A stretch of DNA of 64,000 nt, from contig NC_088681.1 in the NCBI RefSeq assembly GCF_950023065.1, positions 49,572,836 through 49,636,835 on the forward strand, in the 5' to 3' direction. Each line of letters begins with the position of its first letter. The stretch's first letter is position 1. Shown one piece after another: positions 12,265 through 22,181 of this stretch. The position numbers and the translations under genes were made by a program. The notes under the pieces are model-generated. The model worked only from the letters and a program-made list of their open reading frames with translations. It had not been told where the DNA came from and made no database searches. The DNA comes from Planococcus citri. Taxonomy: Eukaryota > Arthropoda > Insecta > Hemiptera > Pseudococcidae.

Positions 12265-13223
12265 ATGGAAACCTCTTCAACAATACATGCAGCTGTAGCA
12301 ATCTTTATTGTAGTAAGTACAAATTTTTTATTGTATAGTAGTCCGATAAGTAGATAATAAATAAACTGAGCTTCTGTCCTTGATTTTAAGCCATGTTGGT
12401 GACAATTTGACCATACTCTTGCCCCAAGAAACTTCCATTTCAAAGTTGAACTAATTTTTCAATATCATTTCAGGTTAACCTAATCGTTCACGTAAGATCA
12501 GACGCAAACTTATTGGTGAATTCCGAGACGACCGAAACGAAAGTGGAGCATTTGCCAAGGGGGTATCGGCATGAATTAACCCAACTTTTATCTCCCGATA
12601 TGCTCGAACAGATTGATCCACTTCACTATCTAATTCACAATGCGGTAAAAATACGTCATAACGCGTTGCAGTCGGTCATCGCAGATTTGGAACGTGGTTT
12701 ATCTTTGAGCAATCGGAATCCTGAACGAATTCCTCTAGTTTACCTTCCATATGCTAAACTCCTATCATGGCTATTGCCTTGTATATATCGTCTAGACAGT
12801 GTGAAAACTTCCATCAAACAAATTCAGAAACTTCACGCAAGCAATCCTCTTCCATCGCAACTGGATGATTCTACTCATGACCCTGAAGCGTCGGCCAATC
12901 TTATGCTCCCAGAGGTGAATAGTTCCACGCACGATCCTGAAATTTTGCCTCTATACTCCTCCGATATCTTCACAGACCCAAATCCTCCATCGGTGCTTAT
13001 TGATAAATTACTACGTGTGCCAGGAAACAGCTTCTTAAGGGTAGCAGAAAAGTTGATTGAAACTAGAAAAAATTTAAAAGAGAATCGCGACTATGCCTGG
13101 TATAGAGTTACTCTAAATCGATTTCTAACAGGTAAAGACAATGGAATAGTTTTGAGAAATGTACAACGTCATGTGGCTCGATTGAAACTGCTTGCAGTTG
13201 ATCAAAGTCAGCAGAAGCAGTGA
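12265..13223 (+). CDS. Predicted secreted protein of unknown family, two exons
   Basis: Exon 1 (12265-12312) starts at ATG and ends at a GTAAGT donor (12313). Exon 2 (12474-13223) follows an acceptor ending TTTCAG, and the phase-0 join stays open to a TGA, giving 265 residues. The short exon 1 plus the start of exon 2 form a hydrophobic signal peptide (METSSTIHAAVAIFIV then VNLIVHVRSDA), with likely cleavage after SDA. No transmembrane helix is obvious afterwards and there is a single Cys (in LLPCIYRL). The middle holds a duplicated STHDPE motif, at about residues 139-144 and 157-162. The C-terminal part is basic and helical-looking. I recognise no domain. In a sap-feeding insect such a protein could be a salivary or haemolymph product, but nothing in the sequence shows that. 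TATA-like and AATAAA signals bracket it. It is the best-supported intact gene in the window. Confidence 0.75.
12313..12473 (+). other. Intron of the secreted-protein gene (161 bp)
   Basis: The donor is GTAAGTAC and the acceptor ATCATTTCAG. The intron is phase 0 and interrupts the signal peptide, a common arrangement for secreted proteins. Confidence 0.7.
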
Positions 13224-13306
13224 CGACGAGTTTCATCATTAAACCATGATTTCACAATGACCAAATCAGACACTATTTTTTTAATCGATATATCTCCAAT
13301 TTTTAT

Positions 13307-13312
13307 AATAAA
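13307..13312 (+). terminator. Polyadenylation signal AATAAA
   Basis: AATAAA lies 84 bp after the stop codon of the secreted-protein gene, inside TATAATAAAATATT. It is the first such hexamer downstream on this strand. Confidence 0.6.
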
Positions 13313-13316
13313 ATAT

Positions 13317-13888
13317 TTTTAAAATTTTGTACCATTTAAAAGTGTTTGCAAATTATTTAAATTGTTTATCAAGGGCAGATTTCGCATAATGGGATTTTTT
13401 TCAGCACTACGAGTAGGTATTTGAATTTTCTAGCTTGAAATTGAATGAAAAAACGGTCAACGAACATTCAACAAATTTTCATTGAAAACTTGCAAGGTTT
13501 CTGAATCAGATCCAGGACTTTTCAAATTTTCAGCAGTGATGGCGGCCCCGAAAGATTTTGTTCGGGATCACGGGTCGGGGATCTGAGTTCACAATGTATG
13601 TAAAATGATCAAAATCAAGGATAGGATCGGGATCAGGTTCAACTTTTTACACTACCTCTTTGTAATGATTTTGGCATAAATTTTGCTGGCTACAAAAATC
13701 GAGACGCACAGAATGGATGCGGAATTAGTTTCTAGGCCTTTTGAGGGTCTTGAAATTGAGATCAGTCTAAAAAATACCAAATTTTATCCTTAAAGTAGAT
13801 ATTTACTTCTGAAATATCAACTTAAACTGTACAGAAAATATCGTACTTCCCCATTTTTTTTGAAATTGAAAAATCCAAGTCTCAATGT
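13317..13888. other. Noncoding stretch between gene and LINE
   Basis: No gene or terminal repeats are seen. The sequence is moderately AT-rich and has no reading frame of note. Confidence 0.5.
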
Positions 13889-14279
13889 GGCCGGATGGGT
13901 TTGAATAAACAAGCCAGTGGTGAATTTAAAAGAAGACTGCTGGAATTCCTAAATAGGATGTACCAAGAAGAAAAGGTACCTGAAGAATTCAAAACAGCGA
14001 TTGTAATATCACTGTTCAAGAAAAGTGATTCATGTCAAACCTGAAAAACTACCAAGGAATAAGTCTACTCAACACCTGCTACAAGATATGTAGGTATATG
14101 CGAAAATACTGGCAAAACGACTAGCAGAGCATGCAGAAGAAAAGATGTCAGAAAGTAAAACAGATTTAGAAAAAGATCATGAACTGACACAAGTTTTACA
14201 GTAAACCTACAGATGGAAAAAAGGATTGAATACAACCTAGAAACACACATGTGCTTTATAGATCTGGAAAAAAGCATAT
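13889..14279 (+). pseudogene. RTE-like LINE reverse transcriptase, fragment 1
   Basis: Conceptual translation gives pieces typical of the start of a non-LTR reverse transcriptase domain: EFKRRLLEFLNRMYQEEKVP, then FKTAIVISLFKKSD, then NLKNYQGISLLNTCYKI, and near the end CFIDLEKAY. The reading is broken by frameshifts. An extra GTAGGTA-like insertion near 14090 interrupts the CYKIYAKIL block, and stops occur before ISLLN. At 14279 the frame stops at an inserted element and resumes at 18341 (DRVNRKKLFEVLK). The LINE is dead and serves as the target for later insertions. Confidence 0.8.
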
Positions 14280-14825
14280 CGCACCTCGGAGAGTAATAAG
14301 GTCACATCTCAAAAAAATGAAATTTTACAGGAGAGTGATTTTTTTTTAAAAAACTTGATTCATTATTTTTATCAACTTATAATCAATTGTGAGGAATGAA
14401 TAGCACCTCATTTCAAAGATCTGGTATCCTACCTTCATTTAGTATAAGAACACTTTGAAAAATAAAATCTTAAAGAGGAAATATTTCAATGTTTGGAAAA
14501 CATTTTGAGTTATAACCTTTCTTAGTTGATGTGGAGGCGAAAGGAAGCATCCAAAAAAATTTCATGATAACAAAGTTGTAGAGAATTAAATTTCCAATCG
14601 ACATAATGTTGTTAGTTTTTTTCTAGAGTGCTTAGTTTTTGAGTTTTTCTCAAAAAACCACATAAAATTTCATGACATGAGCAAATTCATTTTTCTGAAA
14701 AGTGATCGATTTAAAAAAAAATTTCCATTTGGTACAAACCAATAAAAAATGCACTCCTTGTGACTATTTCTAACTGACAAACATTCAAAACAGTCAAAAC
14801 TATTTGTTAACACTTTGTATGTACG

Positions 14826-15627
14826 AAAGAAGGAGGGTCATTATGGGCATTTTCGTGCCCCTCGCTACTTCGAGACTTGAATGGCCTTTTCTTATAGGGG
14901 ATGGTCCCTAGTATCAATATTAGGCGATATTTTCCCAGAAAAGCCCATAGGGGGGCTGTGGGGTGGCCCCAAAGTCGAAAATTTCAAAAAATTTTAGAAC
15001 CACTGCTCGAAAATGTAAAAAATTAAAAGTAGCGAATATATGTTGCTTTAAGGGTAAGCAATGCAGCACGTAACGCTTTTTTCATTTTTGACCTTTTTGG
15101 GGGTTGTGCTGGGGGTATTTCTATTTTTGAAAATTTTGAAACCCCCTTTTTTGACCCTTCCCGTCGAGCCCCGCTAATGCCCTTTTCATGGTTTATTGCT
15201 ACTAGTAGTAAGTTCAATTGATATCATTTGCAACCCCCTCACCAACTTGGCTCATATCGAAAAATTCAATTTTTGACTTTTTTTTGAGGTCCATATTTTG
15301 GGAAACCATGAAAAGCTATCGAGGTCCGGTTTGCGGCAAATATGTTGAATTTTACTTCTTAATCGACTGGCATGCTTGAATTTTTATTTCAAGTCAATTT
15401 TTGACCTCATTGTTGCAGATCACTTTTGGGGGTGGCGAACTTTGAGAACCCCTGAAAAAAGTTCTAAAGTGAATTTTTTCAAACTTTGAGCTGAAATGGT
15501 CTTAAATACATGTGTTTAACCAAGATAATATGCGAATGCGATATTTTAATACAATTTAGTCATTTTGGGTGATTTTATCAAAAAAAGTAGTGTTTTAACA
15601 ACAGGCATAGCATTTCCGGCAAAAGTT
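14826..15627 (+). repeat. Left arm of 802-bp inverted repeat
   Basis: This pairs with 17155-17956 in reverse orientation with very few mismatches. The identical 64-codon open frame on opposite strands of the two arms (15023-15217 minus, 17565-17759 plus) shows how well they match. That frame is a by-product of the repeat; I see no evidence that it encodes a protein. Confidence 0.9.
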
Positions 15628-15763
15628 CTGAAACTTCAATAACACTTTTCTCAGCCCCATTCCAACCGATTTTGAAAATTTTTCAGTATGTTATGTGTAT
15701 CCTTATTAGGTATCCCCCAAAAAATTTTCAACCCCCTCCCCTTATATTTACCCTTCAAAATGG
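15628..15763 (+). repeat. Inner inverted repeat, left copy
   Basis: It directly continues the left 802-bp arm. It pairs with 15984-16122 in reverse orientation, for example TCAGCCCCATTCCAACCG near 15653 with the reverse complement near 16082. It is more diverged than the outer arms. Confidence 0.8.
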
Positions 15764-15983
15764 CGTATTTCAACTAATATTATGCTTTTTAACAATAATA
15801 AAAATAAAAATTGAGCGGCCAAGTGTTCTGTAGAGGGCTAGATGAGTATAGCAAAAAATCTGACGTCATATTCGTGCTCAGCGGTATCGAATCATAAGAA
15901 AACTATACCCTACTCATTAATTCTTAGTTATTTTCCCTAAAATTCCCATTTTACCCCCAACCCTCCCTATGACACATTTTTAC

Positions 15984-16122
15984 ACCATTTTGAATGGTAA
16001 ATATGAGGGGAGGGGGTTAAACATTTTTGTGGGGATACCTAATAAGGATATACATAACATACTGAAAAATTTTCAAAATCGGTTGGAATGGGGCTGAGAA
16101 AAGTGTTATTGAAGTTTCAGAA
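15984..16122 (-). repeat. Inner inverted repeat, right copy
   Basis: Partner of 15628-15763. In the left half the two repeat blocks are contiguous; on this side a 1.03-kb segment (16123-17154) separates the inner block from the outer arm. Confidence 0.8.
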
Positions 16123-17154
16123 AAGGGGGCTCTCCAAAAAGGGGAGGGGGTGTGGATCTGAAACTTTCCACGCGGAAGTTTCTCAATGGTACCTACCTCC
16201 CATGCTAATATCAACTCGAACGATTTCGGTGACCATTTCACCCATCTTAGGCGCCTATAGCCGTTATGTATTTTTCAGAGAACCCCTTCATTTGAATGGT
16301 TGCAGTTTCGCCCCTCTTGAACATACAAGGGAAGTTGATACATCATTACATCGGAAATTCGACATAGATTCTTTCATCTAGCCACATATTTTTCGCTAAA
16401 ATGCAATGCGGGGGAGAAAATGGCGAAAAACTGATTTCGGGGGAGGTTCCACCCCCTTTGAGGGGGTTCCAGATCCCGTAGGGGCCAGGACTTTTAGTAG
16501 GTTGTTGAGGGGATCTCTGTGAACAATATCTGCGAAAGATCGGTTTGATATTAATTTTTCCTGCAAAAATGTCTTCAATGAATGGTCTGCACCACGAATA
16601 CACGTTTTTTTTTTTGTTTTTTTTTAAAAAAAAGGGTTTATTTTGAATATTATTTACATCTTATAATTACTTATCCCTGCGGTGAGGGGGCGGGGCTTAG
16701 GCCCCGCCCCCGAGATAGTACCAGTACAATCTTAAGTTTAAGGGGAGGGTGATGTATATTCTAATACTAAATGACAAACTTAATACTAAAATTTAGCTAT
16801 AAAAACTATGTACAACTTAAACTAAGCCAAGATTAGGAGTGTTTCAATTTTGCTTAAAACTAGGAGGGGGAGGGGACGGTTCGGCCACCCAGTGGTCCTG
16901 GAGCCGCAGTGAGTGGGGGGCCCCAGTTTTGGTTGGGACTGCTGACCCACCCCCCCAGCACCAGGCCAAAGGCCCGGAGCTCCTAGGCAGTATCCCAGAA
17001 TCGCTCCCACCACTTCGGGGTTGAGGGAGTGGTCACCCTAGGATGTAGCCCATTCCCCCCTTCCGCGGATTTGGAGCGACCCCCGACCCGTCTCCCATTT
17101 TGGGGTAGGCCTAGGAGGTCTCCGGGCACCACTGTACCCTTAACTACGTAGCTT
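16123..17154. other. 1.03-kb G/C-rich insertion interrupting the palindrome's right side
   Basis: The left half of the palindrome shows the uninterrupted order, so this block was added later. Part of it (about 16610-17154) reads on the minus strand like the 3' end of a non-LTR element: an AATAAA-containing stretch (ATTCAAAATAAACCC) is followed by a long A-rich tail, seen on the plus strand as the T-rich run at 16606-16625. The rest (16123-16600) is unassigned. It includes a strong 11-bp-stem hairpin at 16686-16711. Confidence 0.6.
16686..16711. repeat. Perfect 11-bp GC hairpin with TTAG loop
   Basis: GGGGGCGGGGC, loop TTAG, then GCCCCGCCCCC. The stem is entirely G-C in an AT-rich genome, and each strand has G-runs. 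It could fold as a hairpin or G-rich structure; any function is unknown. Confidence 0.85.
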
Positions 17155-17956
17155 AACTTTTGCCAGAAATGCTATGCCTGTTGTTAAAACACTACTTTTT
17201 TTGATAAAATCACCCAAAATGACTAAATTGTATTAAAATATCGCATTCGCATATTATCTTGGTTAAACACATGTATTTAAGACCATTTCAGCTCAAAGTT
17301 GGAAAAAATTCACTTTAGAACTTTTTTCAGGGGTTCTCAAAGTTCGCCACCCCCAAAAGTGATCTGCAACAATGAGGTCAAAAATTGACTTGAAATAAAA
17401 ATTCAAGCATGCCAGTCGATTAAGAAGTAAAATTCAACATATTTGCCGCAAACCGGACCTCGATAGCTTTTCATGGTTTCCCAAAATATGGACCTCAAAA
17501 AAAAGTCAAAAATTGAATTTTTCGATATGAGCCAAGTTGGTGAGGGGGTTGCAAATGATATCAATTGAACTTACTACTAGTAGCAATAAACCATGAAAAG
17601 GGCATTAGCGGGGCTCGACGGGAAGGGTCAAAAAAGGGGGTTTCAAAATTTTCAAAAATAGAAATACCCCCAGCACAACCCCCAAAAAGGTCAAAAATGA
17701 AAAAAGCGTTACGTGCTGCATTGCTTACCCTTAAAGCAACATATATTCGCTACTTTTAATTTTTTACATTTTCGAGCAGTGGTTCTAAAATTTTTTGAAA
17801 TTTTCGACTTTGGGGCCACCCCACAGCCCCCCTATGGGCTTTTCTGGGAAAATATCGCCTAATATTAATACTAGGGACCATCCCCTATAAGAAAAGGCCA
17901 TTCAAGTCTCGAAGTAGCGAGGGGCACGAAAATGCCCATAATGACCCTCCTTCTTT
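17155..17956 (-). repeat. Right arm of 802-bp inverted repeat
   Basis: Reverse-complement partner of 14826-15627, the same length by coordinates. Differences seen are single substitutions, such as GTATCAATATT versus GTATTAATATT in the block after the outer edge. Confidence 0.9.
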
Positions 17957-18185
17957 GCTCAAAAAAGGTGGAGTTTTTTTAAATGTACCCTTATAACTCC
18001 AAACAACTTGCAATGTTGTTGAGATTTTGAGTTAGGCCATTTGCGTTTTTTACAAGATCTAGATAATGTACCAAACTCAAAGTGTTATTTTTGGTTGAGG
18101 GGGGTCATACAAACCCCAAAAATGCAAAAACATCAAAATCAATTTTTTTTTAGATGTGACCTTATTACTCCCGAGGTGCGATATC

Positions 18186-18339
18186 TGACCCGCTCTGACA
18201 AAACCTTCCATTTTGATGAAAAAAAGTACCCAAAATGATGACGTTTAAAATGAATTTTGAGGGTTGAAAGATAAGATTTTTGAAAAAAAAACATTTTTTG
18301 AAATTTTGTCGAAACGGTTGGTTTTGTTAGAGCGGGTCA
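18186..18339. mobile_element. ~154-bp MITE with TGACCCGCTCT termini
   Basis: The left end TGACCCGCTCTGACAAAACC matches the reverse complement of the right end (GGTTTTGTTAGAGCGGGTCA) with one mismatch. ATAT lies one base outside on both sides (18181-18184 and 18341-18344). It sits directly beside the 3.9-kb element and shares its ATAT target copy. It has no coding capacity. Confidence 0.75.
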
Positions 18340-18340
18340 C

Positions 18341-18555
18341 ATATGATAGGGTCAATAGAAAAAAACTTTTTGAAGTCCTAAAAGATGAAGAGATACCATT
18401 ATAAAATGCGAAAGGTAGGTAATAGGGTAAACAGTGTAATATATAGGTAAGAACACTAGATCACTAGAATAAGAGTACAAATTGGAAATAAACAGAGGAG
18501 TTTGCCAGGGATGCCCACTGTCTTGTGTTTTATTTAACATGTACATATTTGGTAG
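18341..18555 (+). pseudogene. RTE-like LINE reverse transcriptase, fragment 2
   Basis: The translation resumes from fragment 1: DRVNRKKLFEVLKDEEIP, then after frameshifts GVCQGCPLSCVLFNMYI. This corresponds to the palm region between RT motifs A and B, where QGxPLSP-type residues bind the primer-template. The YADD-type motif would follow but is interrupted by another insertion at 18556. Confidence 0.8.
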
Positions 18556-18799
18556 GTGCTGCTCTCTTCAGAGCGCACCTAAATACACTTCACACTCCTC
18601 GTTTTGTACCAGGCAACCTGAATCTCGCTAGCATCACGCTGTTCAGAGGATTAACGGTTCAGTCGGACTAATATTACAACAATTGAAAAAGAATCATCTT
18701 TTTCAATTTAATTACTTACCTCTTATTCTGTTTTTAATTAAAATACTTTGATTCTCGTATTTTCTCGCTAAGAATGGATCACATCACATGGTAAAATAA
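18556..18799. mobile_element. 244-bp insertion within the LINE
   Basis: TGGTAG occurs at 18550-18555 and 18800-18805, flanking this segment, which fits a 6-bp target duplication. It starts GTGCTGCTCTCTTCAGAGCGC and contains a hairpin, ATTGAAAAAG...CTTTTTCAAT, near 18680-18710. There is no ORF and no clear terminal inverted repeat. A SINE or solo-LTR origin is possible; I cannot assign it. Confidence 0.5.
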
Positions 18800-19600
18800 T
18801 GGTAGAAAACGACGCCAAAAGGAATCAAAACAGACAGAAGGCAGGAAATATCAACAGTACTAAGTATTTGCAGATGACCAAGCAGTACTAGCTGGAACAG
18901 AAGATGACCCACAGAGATCAATCAGAAAAGTATGATATGAGAATATCATCAGAAAAAACAAAAAGAATGGCCTTCAAAGGAAATGAACCAGTAAGAAGCA
19001 AGATTGTAATAAATGGAAAAATCATCGAACAGGTCAATAATTTCAAATACCTGGGAAACACGATATCATACCAGGGAGAAGTAAATGTTGGTGGAAAGAT
19101 TGCAAAGTTCCTGAGAGTCACAGGACTGATAAATAGGACCCTGAGAAGCAGTAAGGGGCGAAAAGAAACAAGATTGAAGGTGTACAATACCTACCCTAGC
19201 AATACTGAAGATGACTTATGGAAGCGAGGTATGGGCACTGAAGAAGTCTGATAAAAGAAAAATAATGGCAGCGGAGATGAAATTCATGAGGAGAAAGGCA
19301 GGGATGACTCTCAGAGACAGAGTCCCATCTGACAAAATAACAGCAGATCTCGGAGTGAAGCCAGTCATGGAGAAGATAAAAAAGTATAGGAAAGATTGGA
19401 GAAATCATGTCGAAAGGATGGAAGAAACAAGATTGCCGAAACAGGTCCTCCAATATACACCAACGGGGAAAAGATGCAGAGGGAGATCAAGGAGGAAACT
19501 CACCAATACCTCAGGCCCATCCTCAACAAGTTCCACACCATAGCAGACAGGCAAACAGGCCTACTGCTTATGGAAACAACGACAACGACGACGAAAAAAT
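18800..19600 (+). pseudogene. RTE-like LINE reverse transcriptase, fragment 3 and 3' end
   Basis: Translation gives QMTKQY-like remains of motif C, then ISSEKTKRMAFKGNEPV, NNFKYLGNTISYQGEVNVGG and RLKVYNT. After a frameshift near 19200 it continues YGSEVWALKKSDKRKIMAAE, MKFMRRKAGMTLRDRV and RLPKQVLQYTPTGKRCRGRS. The FKYLG block, the YGSE(V/T)W block and the basic C-terminal tail are typical of RTE-like LINE polymerases. The tail ends in an ACAACGACAACGACGACG microsatellite near 19576, as expected for a LINE 3' end. Frameshifts and the missing motif C make it non-functional. Confidence 0.85.
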
Positions 19601-19639
19601 TTCAAACCTTCAACTTTTATAGATTTGAGATCCACTCCA

Positions 19640-20640
19640 CAGCTTACCAATAACTTCAATTTGTTCTTAATTTTTCAAATCTTATTTACTCGTAGGATTC
19701 AGAACTATCCTTCAACCTTCAAAAGCTGTACCTAACAATTCGAAAAATTCCATTCAGTGGTTCCAATATCTAATTCCTACAACGAAATTTTGAGTAAAAT
19801 CAGATGACATAAACCCAAAATGTGACTTTCACCACTTGTCTTCAACCAAATTATTAGAAAACTCTCCATTCGACTCTCCCCCTCCCCCCACACAAAATTA
19901 ACAAAATCAAATTTTTCACCGAAAAATTTTCAAAAAAAAAATTGAAATTGGAAGAAAATATTTTAATTTTTCAATTTCAATCAATTTTTTCAATTATTTG
20001 AAGGTTTTTGTTGCACGCTTGAATTTTTTCATCACCAATTTTTGGCTATAAATTCACTACTTTTTCACTATTCTCACTACCCATTTTTAAAATCACTACT
20101 TTTTCACTGCCTTCAATGTCCATTAGATACCCTGTACCTACTGTGTTTAGAGAAAAAATGACGCTAAAGTTAACTTAGTCAGTTTTTAGACCACTTTTTA
20201 GAAAATCTAAAATTTCCAAAATATACCCGAAGGCTTCAGAACATCCTGAAACAATCTGCAATCGACTCAGTATATTAAAAATGGGGAACTAAGTAAATTT
20301 CATTTCAACAACTCAATAGCGTAAAATGTTATGGAAATTTCAATATTCAAAAATCTGCTAAGGTGCTCTACAATTAACACTCAAAACGGTTCGGAACCGT
20401 TTCCAATCGATTTGTAGGGTTGACAACAGAGCACATATCAAATTTTAGCTCTCTCGGTCTATTTGGTAAAATTTTAATTTTTTCCCATTTTTCATCCAAG
20501 TTTGATTTTTCAAAAATTCATTAAAAATCAAAATCGTTTGTGAACTCAAAAATTCCATCATCTGTTTTCAAATTCGTATTCGGAAGATCAGATCACCTCG
20601 ATTCAAACCAGATGAACAAAGCCGATTTTCGAATTCTGTG
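19640..20640. repeat. Dispersed repeat related to 10692-11850
   Basis: Noncoding sequence with words shared with 10850-10910 and, near 20385-20480, with 36380-36480 (AACCGTTTCCAATCGATTTG versus AACCGTTCTCAATCGATTTG; both followed by TTTGGTAAAATTTT). It is a family of eroded interspersed repeats with no identifiable termini. Confidence 0.5.
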
Positions 20641-21190
20641 ATTTTAGAATTTTTTTTTTGATAATTGCCATTGATAATAAAAGGTCACAGGTTTAGAAGT
20701 GACTTTAGTAACTTTTCTCATAAGGATTATAAAATCACTTACTTATTCTCACACGCGAGTTCGTATTCTATCATTTTTCGAAAGAAATTGTACTCACCTG
20801 AAACAAAAAGAAAAATTAAGGTGGATTAGTTAGTTATAAAATTAGGTCAAAATTCTTCCAATACAACCATCTCACAAAAAATCATAACCAACAGTAATTC
20901 TCCTCACACGAGCAGACCACAATTCACCGCTAACCAAACAAGACTGCCAAATCGTCAAAAATTACTTACACCACGACGACGGAAGCGTCAGGAAGCTATT
21001 CGAAAGAAGAATTTCTCTTCCGTATATAAACGTATAAAATCCTACTTTCACCTCCCCAGAGACTGGAGATATCTCGATGTCCGGCGGTGAATACAAAAAT
21101 GAAAAATTTTCTTCAACTGGCCGCATCGCATCGCATCGGTCATATAATCAATTCCAGTCGTCAAATACGCGTATTATTACCCCTTCGAGA
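20641..21190. other. Noncoding stretch, composition shifts toward CpG
   Basis: No gene is seen. The sequence changes from A/T-rich repeat to a CpG-containing region that continues into the promoter-like segment at 21.2 kb. A combined acceptor/donor word on the minus strand at 20791-20800 is described separately. Confidence 0.45.
20791..20800 (-). promoter_or_regulatory. Candidate splice ratchet (recursive splice) site
   Basis: On the minus strand, TTTTTCTTTTTGTTTCAG is followed immediately by GTGAGTA: a strong pyrimidine-tract acceptor abutting a strong donor. This is the layout of recursive splice sites known from long fly introns. An ordinary exon end is an alternative, since only one genome copy is visible and the host transcript is unknown. 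Confidence 0.25.
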
Positions 21191-21195
21191 CTCGG

Positions 21196-21203
21196 TATAA
21201 AAG
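21196..21203 (+). promoter_or_regulatory. TATA box candidate (TATAAAAG)
   Basis: GGTATAAAAGTGCC sits in a CpG-richer, non-repetitive segment. About 105 bp downstream an ATG at 21301 opens a 34-codon frame (MEGRRKKLRVKSEF...) that stops at 21403-21405. Possible donor-like words follow at 21523-21533. This may be the promoter and first exon of a gene, or chance. Confidence 0.35.
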
Positions 21204-21719
21204 TGCCATTTACGCCATCGCCATTTCGGCCAACACGACGGCAACGTGCGACCTAGCACCGCAATTTTCAGTATACCTTTCGAAGACTCGTAGACGAAAA
21301 ATGGAAGGAAGAAGGAAAAAATTGCGTGTCAAAAGCGAATTTATACTATTTAGCGAGAATTACGACTATATACGAGACGTCGACGCGTGTAAATTTAGCT
21401 TGTAAAACAGCGGCCATCGAGGTGCGAATGTACACGTTTTTAGTCAGTCAATGTACTACAATAAATTGCATATTCAATTCGCCGCCGCCGTGAAATGTTC
21501 TCTTTTTCGCAATCAAATAAATGGTAGGTGGGTAAAGGTAGATTGTATAATGTACGAGCACATTATTAAGTTTATTTTAATATTGTATAGGTACATATTA
21601 GGTACTCAAGTTCGAAAATTTCACCGCCTTTTAATCGAATCGATTTACAAACGTGCCTCAGCGACCGTACCTATAACACTCTTTACTAAAAATTATTGCA
21701 ATCGCAATAAGTAATATTC

Positions 21720-22181
21720 CCTTTTCGGCTTGGAATTCTTTGAAGTCAAAAACAAACCGACTGAATAAAGAATTTTTTTGGTTCACTGAAATCGTATGTT
21801 ACAATTTTGGCGTCAAAATCTTCACTATTATAATTTTGTGAAAGTTGAAAAAAATTACACTCATACGTAAAATTCGTTTTTTTTAGCCAAATTTTTGTAA
21901 AAAATGATGGCTATTGCGGTAGGCCCAACTTTGGATAAAAAGGTCGGGGGTCAAAAATTTTGATAGTTCTCGACGTTTTGAGCTCAGACTAGACGATTCC
22001 CGGTGTGTCAGTTTTTATATATATATTTATATGTTTATATAGAAGTTTCACCGAAACTTGAATTTTTTACTTTTTCAATCAAGAGACGTTCCAATGAATG
22101 AAATGAGATAAAACTTGGAGAATAGGGTTCTTTTGGGAGCTAGAGTTGACCCCTGCAGTGGGGAGGGTCAAAGTTAAAAAT
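21720..22181. other. Noncoding stretch
   Basis: No gene is seen. The sequence leads into the G/C-richer tandem repeats that start at 22182. Confidence 0.5.

Larger units (their letters stand above)
14280..18180. mobile_element. 3.9-kb TIR element containing an 802-bp palindrome
   Basis: The left end reads CGCACCTCGGAGAGTAATAA and the right end is the reverse complement of CGCACCTCGGGAGTAATAAG. The terminal inverted repeat is about 30 bp with one indel. ATAT lies at 14276-14279 and 18181-18184, fitting a 4-bp target duplication within the LINE sequence GCATATGATAGG. Inside are 802-bp inverted arms and a second smaller inverted pair, with about 1 kb of unrelated G/C-rich DNA between. I see no transposase, so it is non-autonomous. 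A partial relative of the right end occurs at 36960-37143. Confidence 0.75.

Noticed and set aside
15023..15217. 64-codon frame identical to one at 17565-17759, as a possible duplicated small protein gene
   Set aside because: Both lie in the arms of the 802-bp inverted repeat, so identity follows from the repeat. There is no independent coding evidence.
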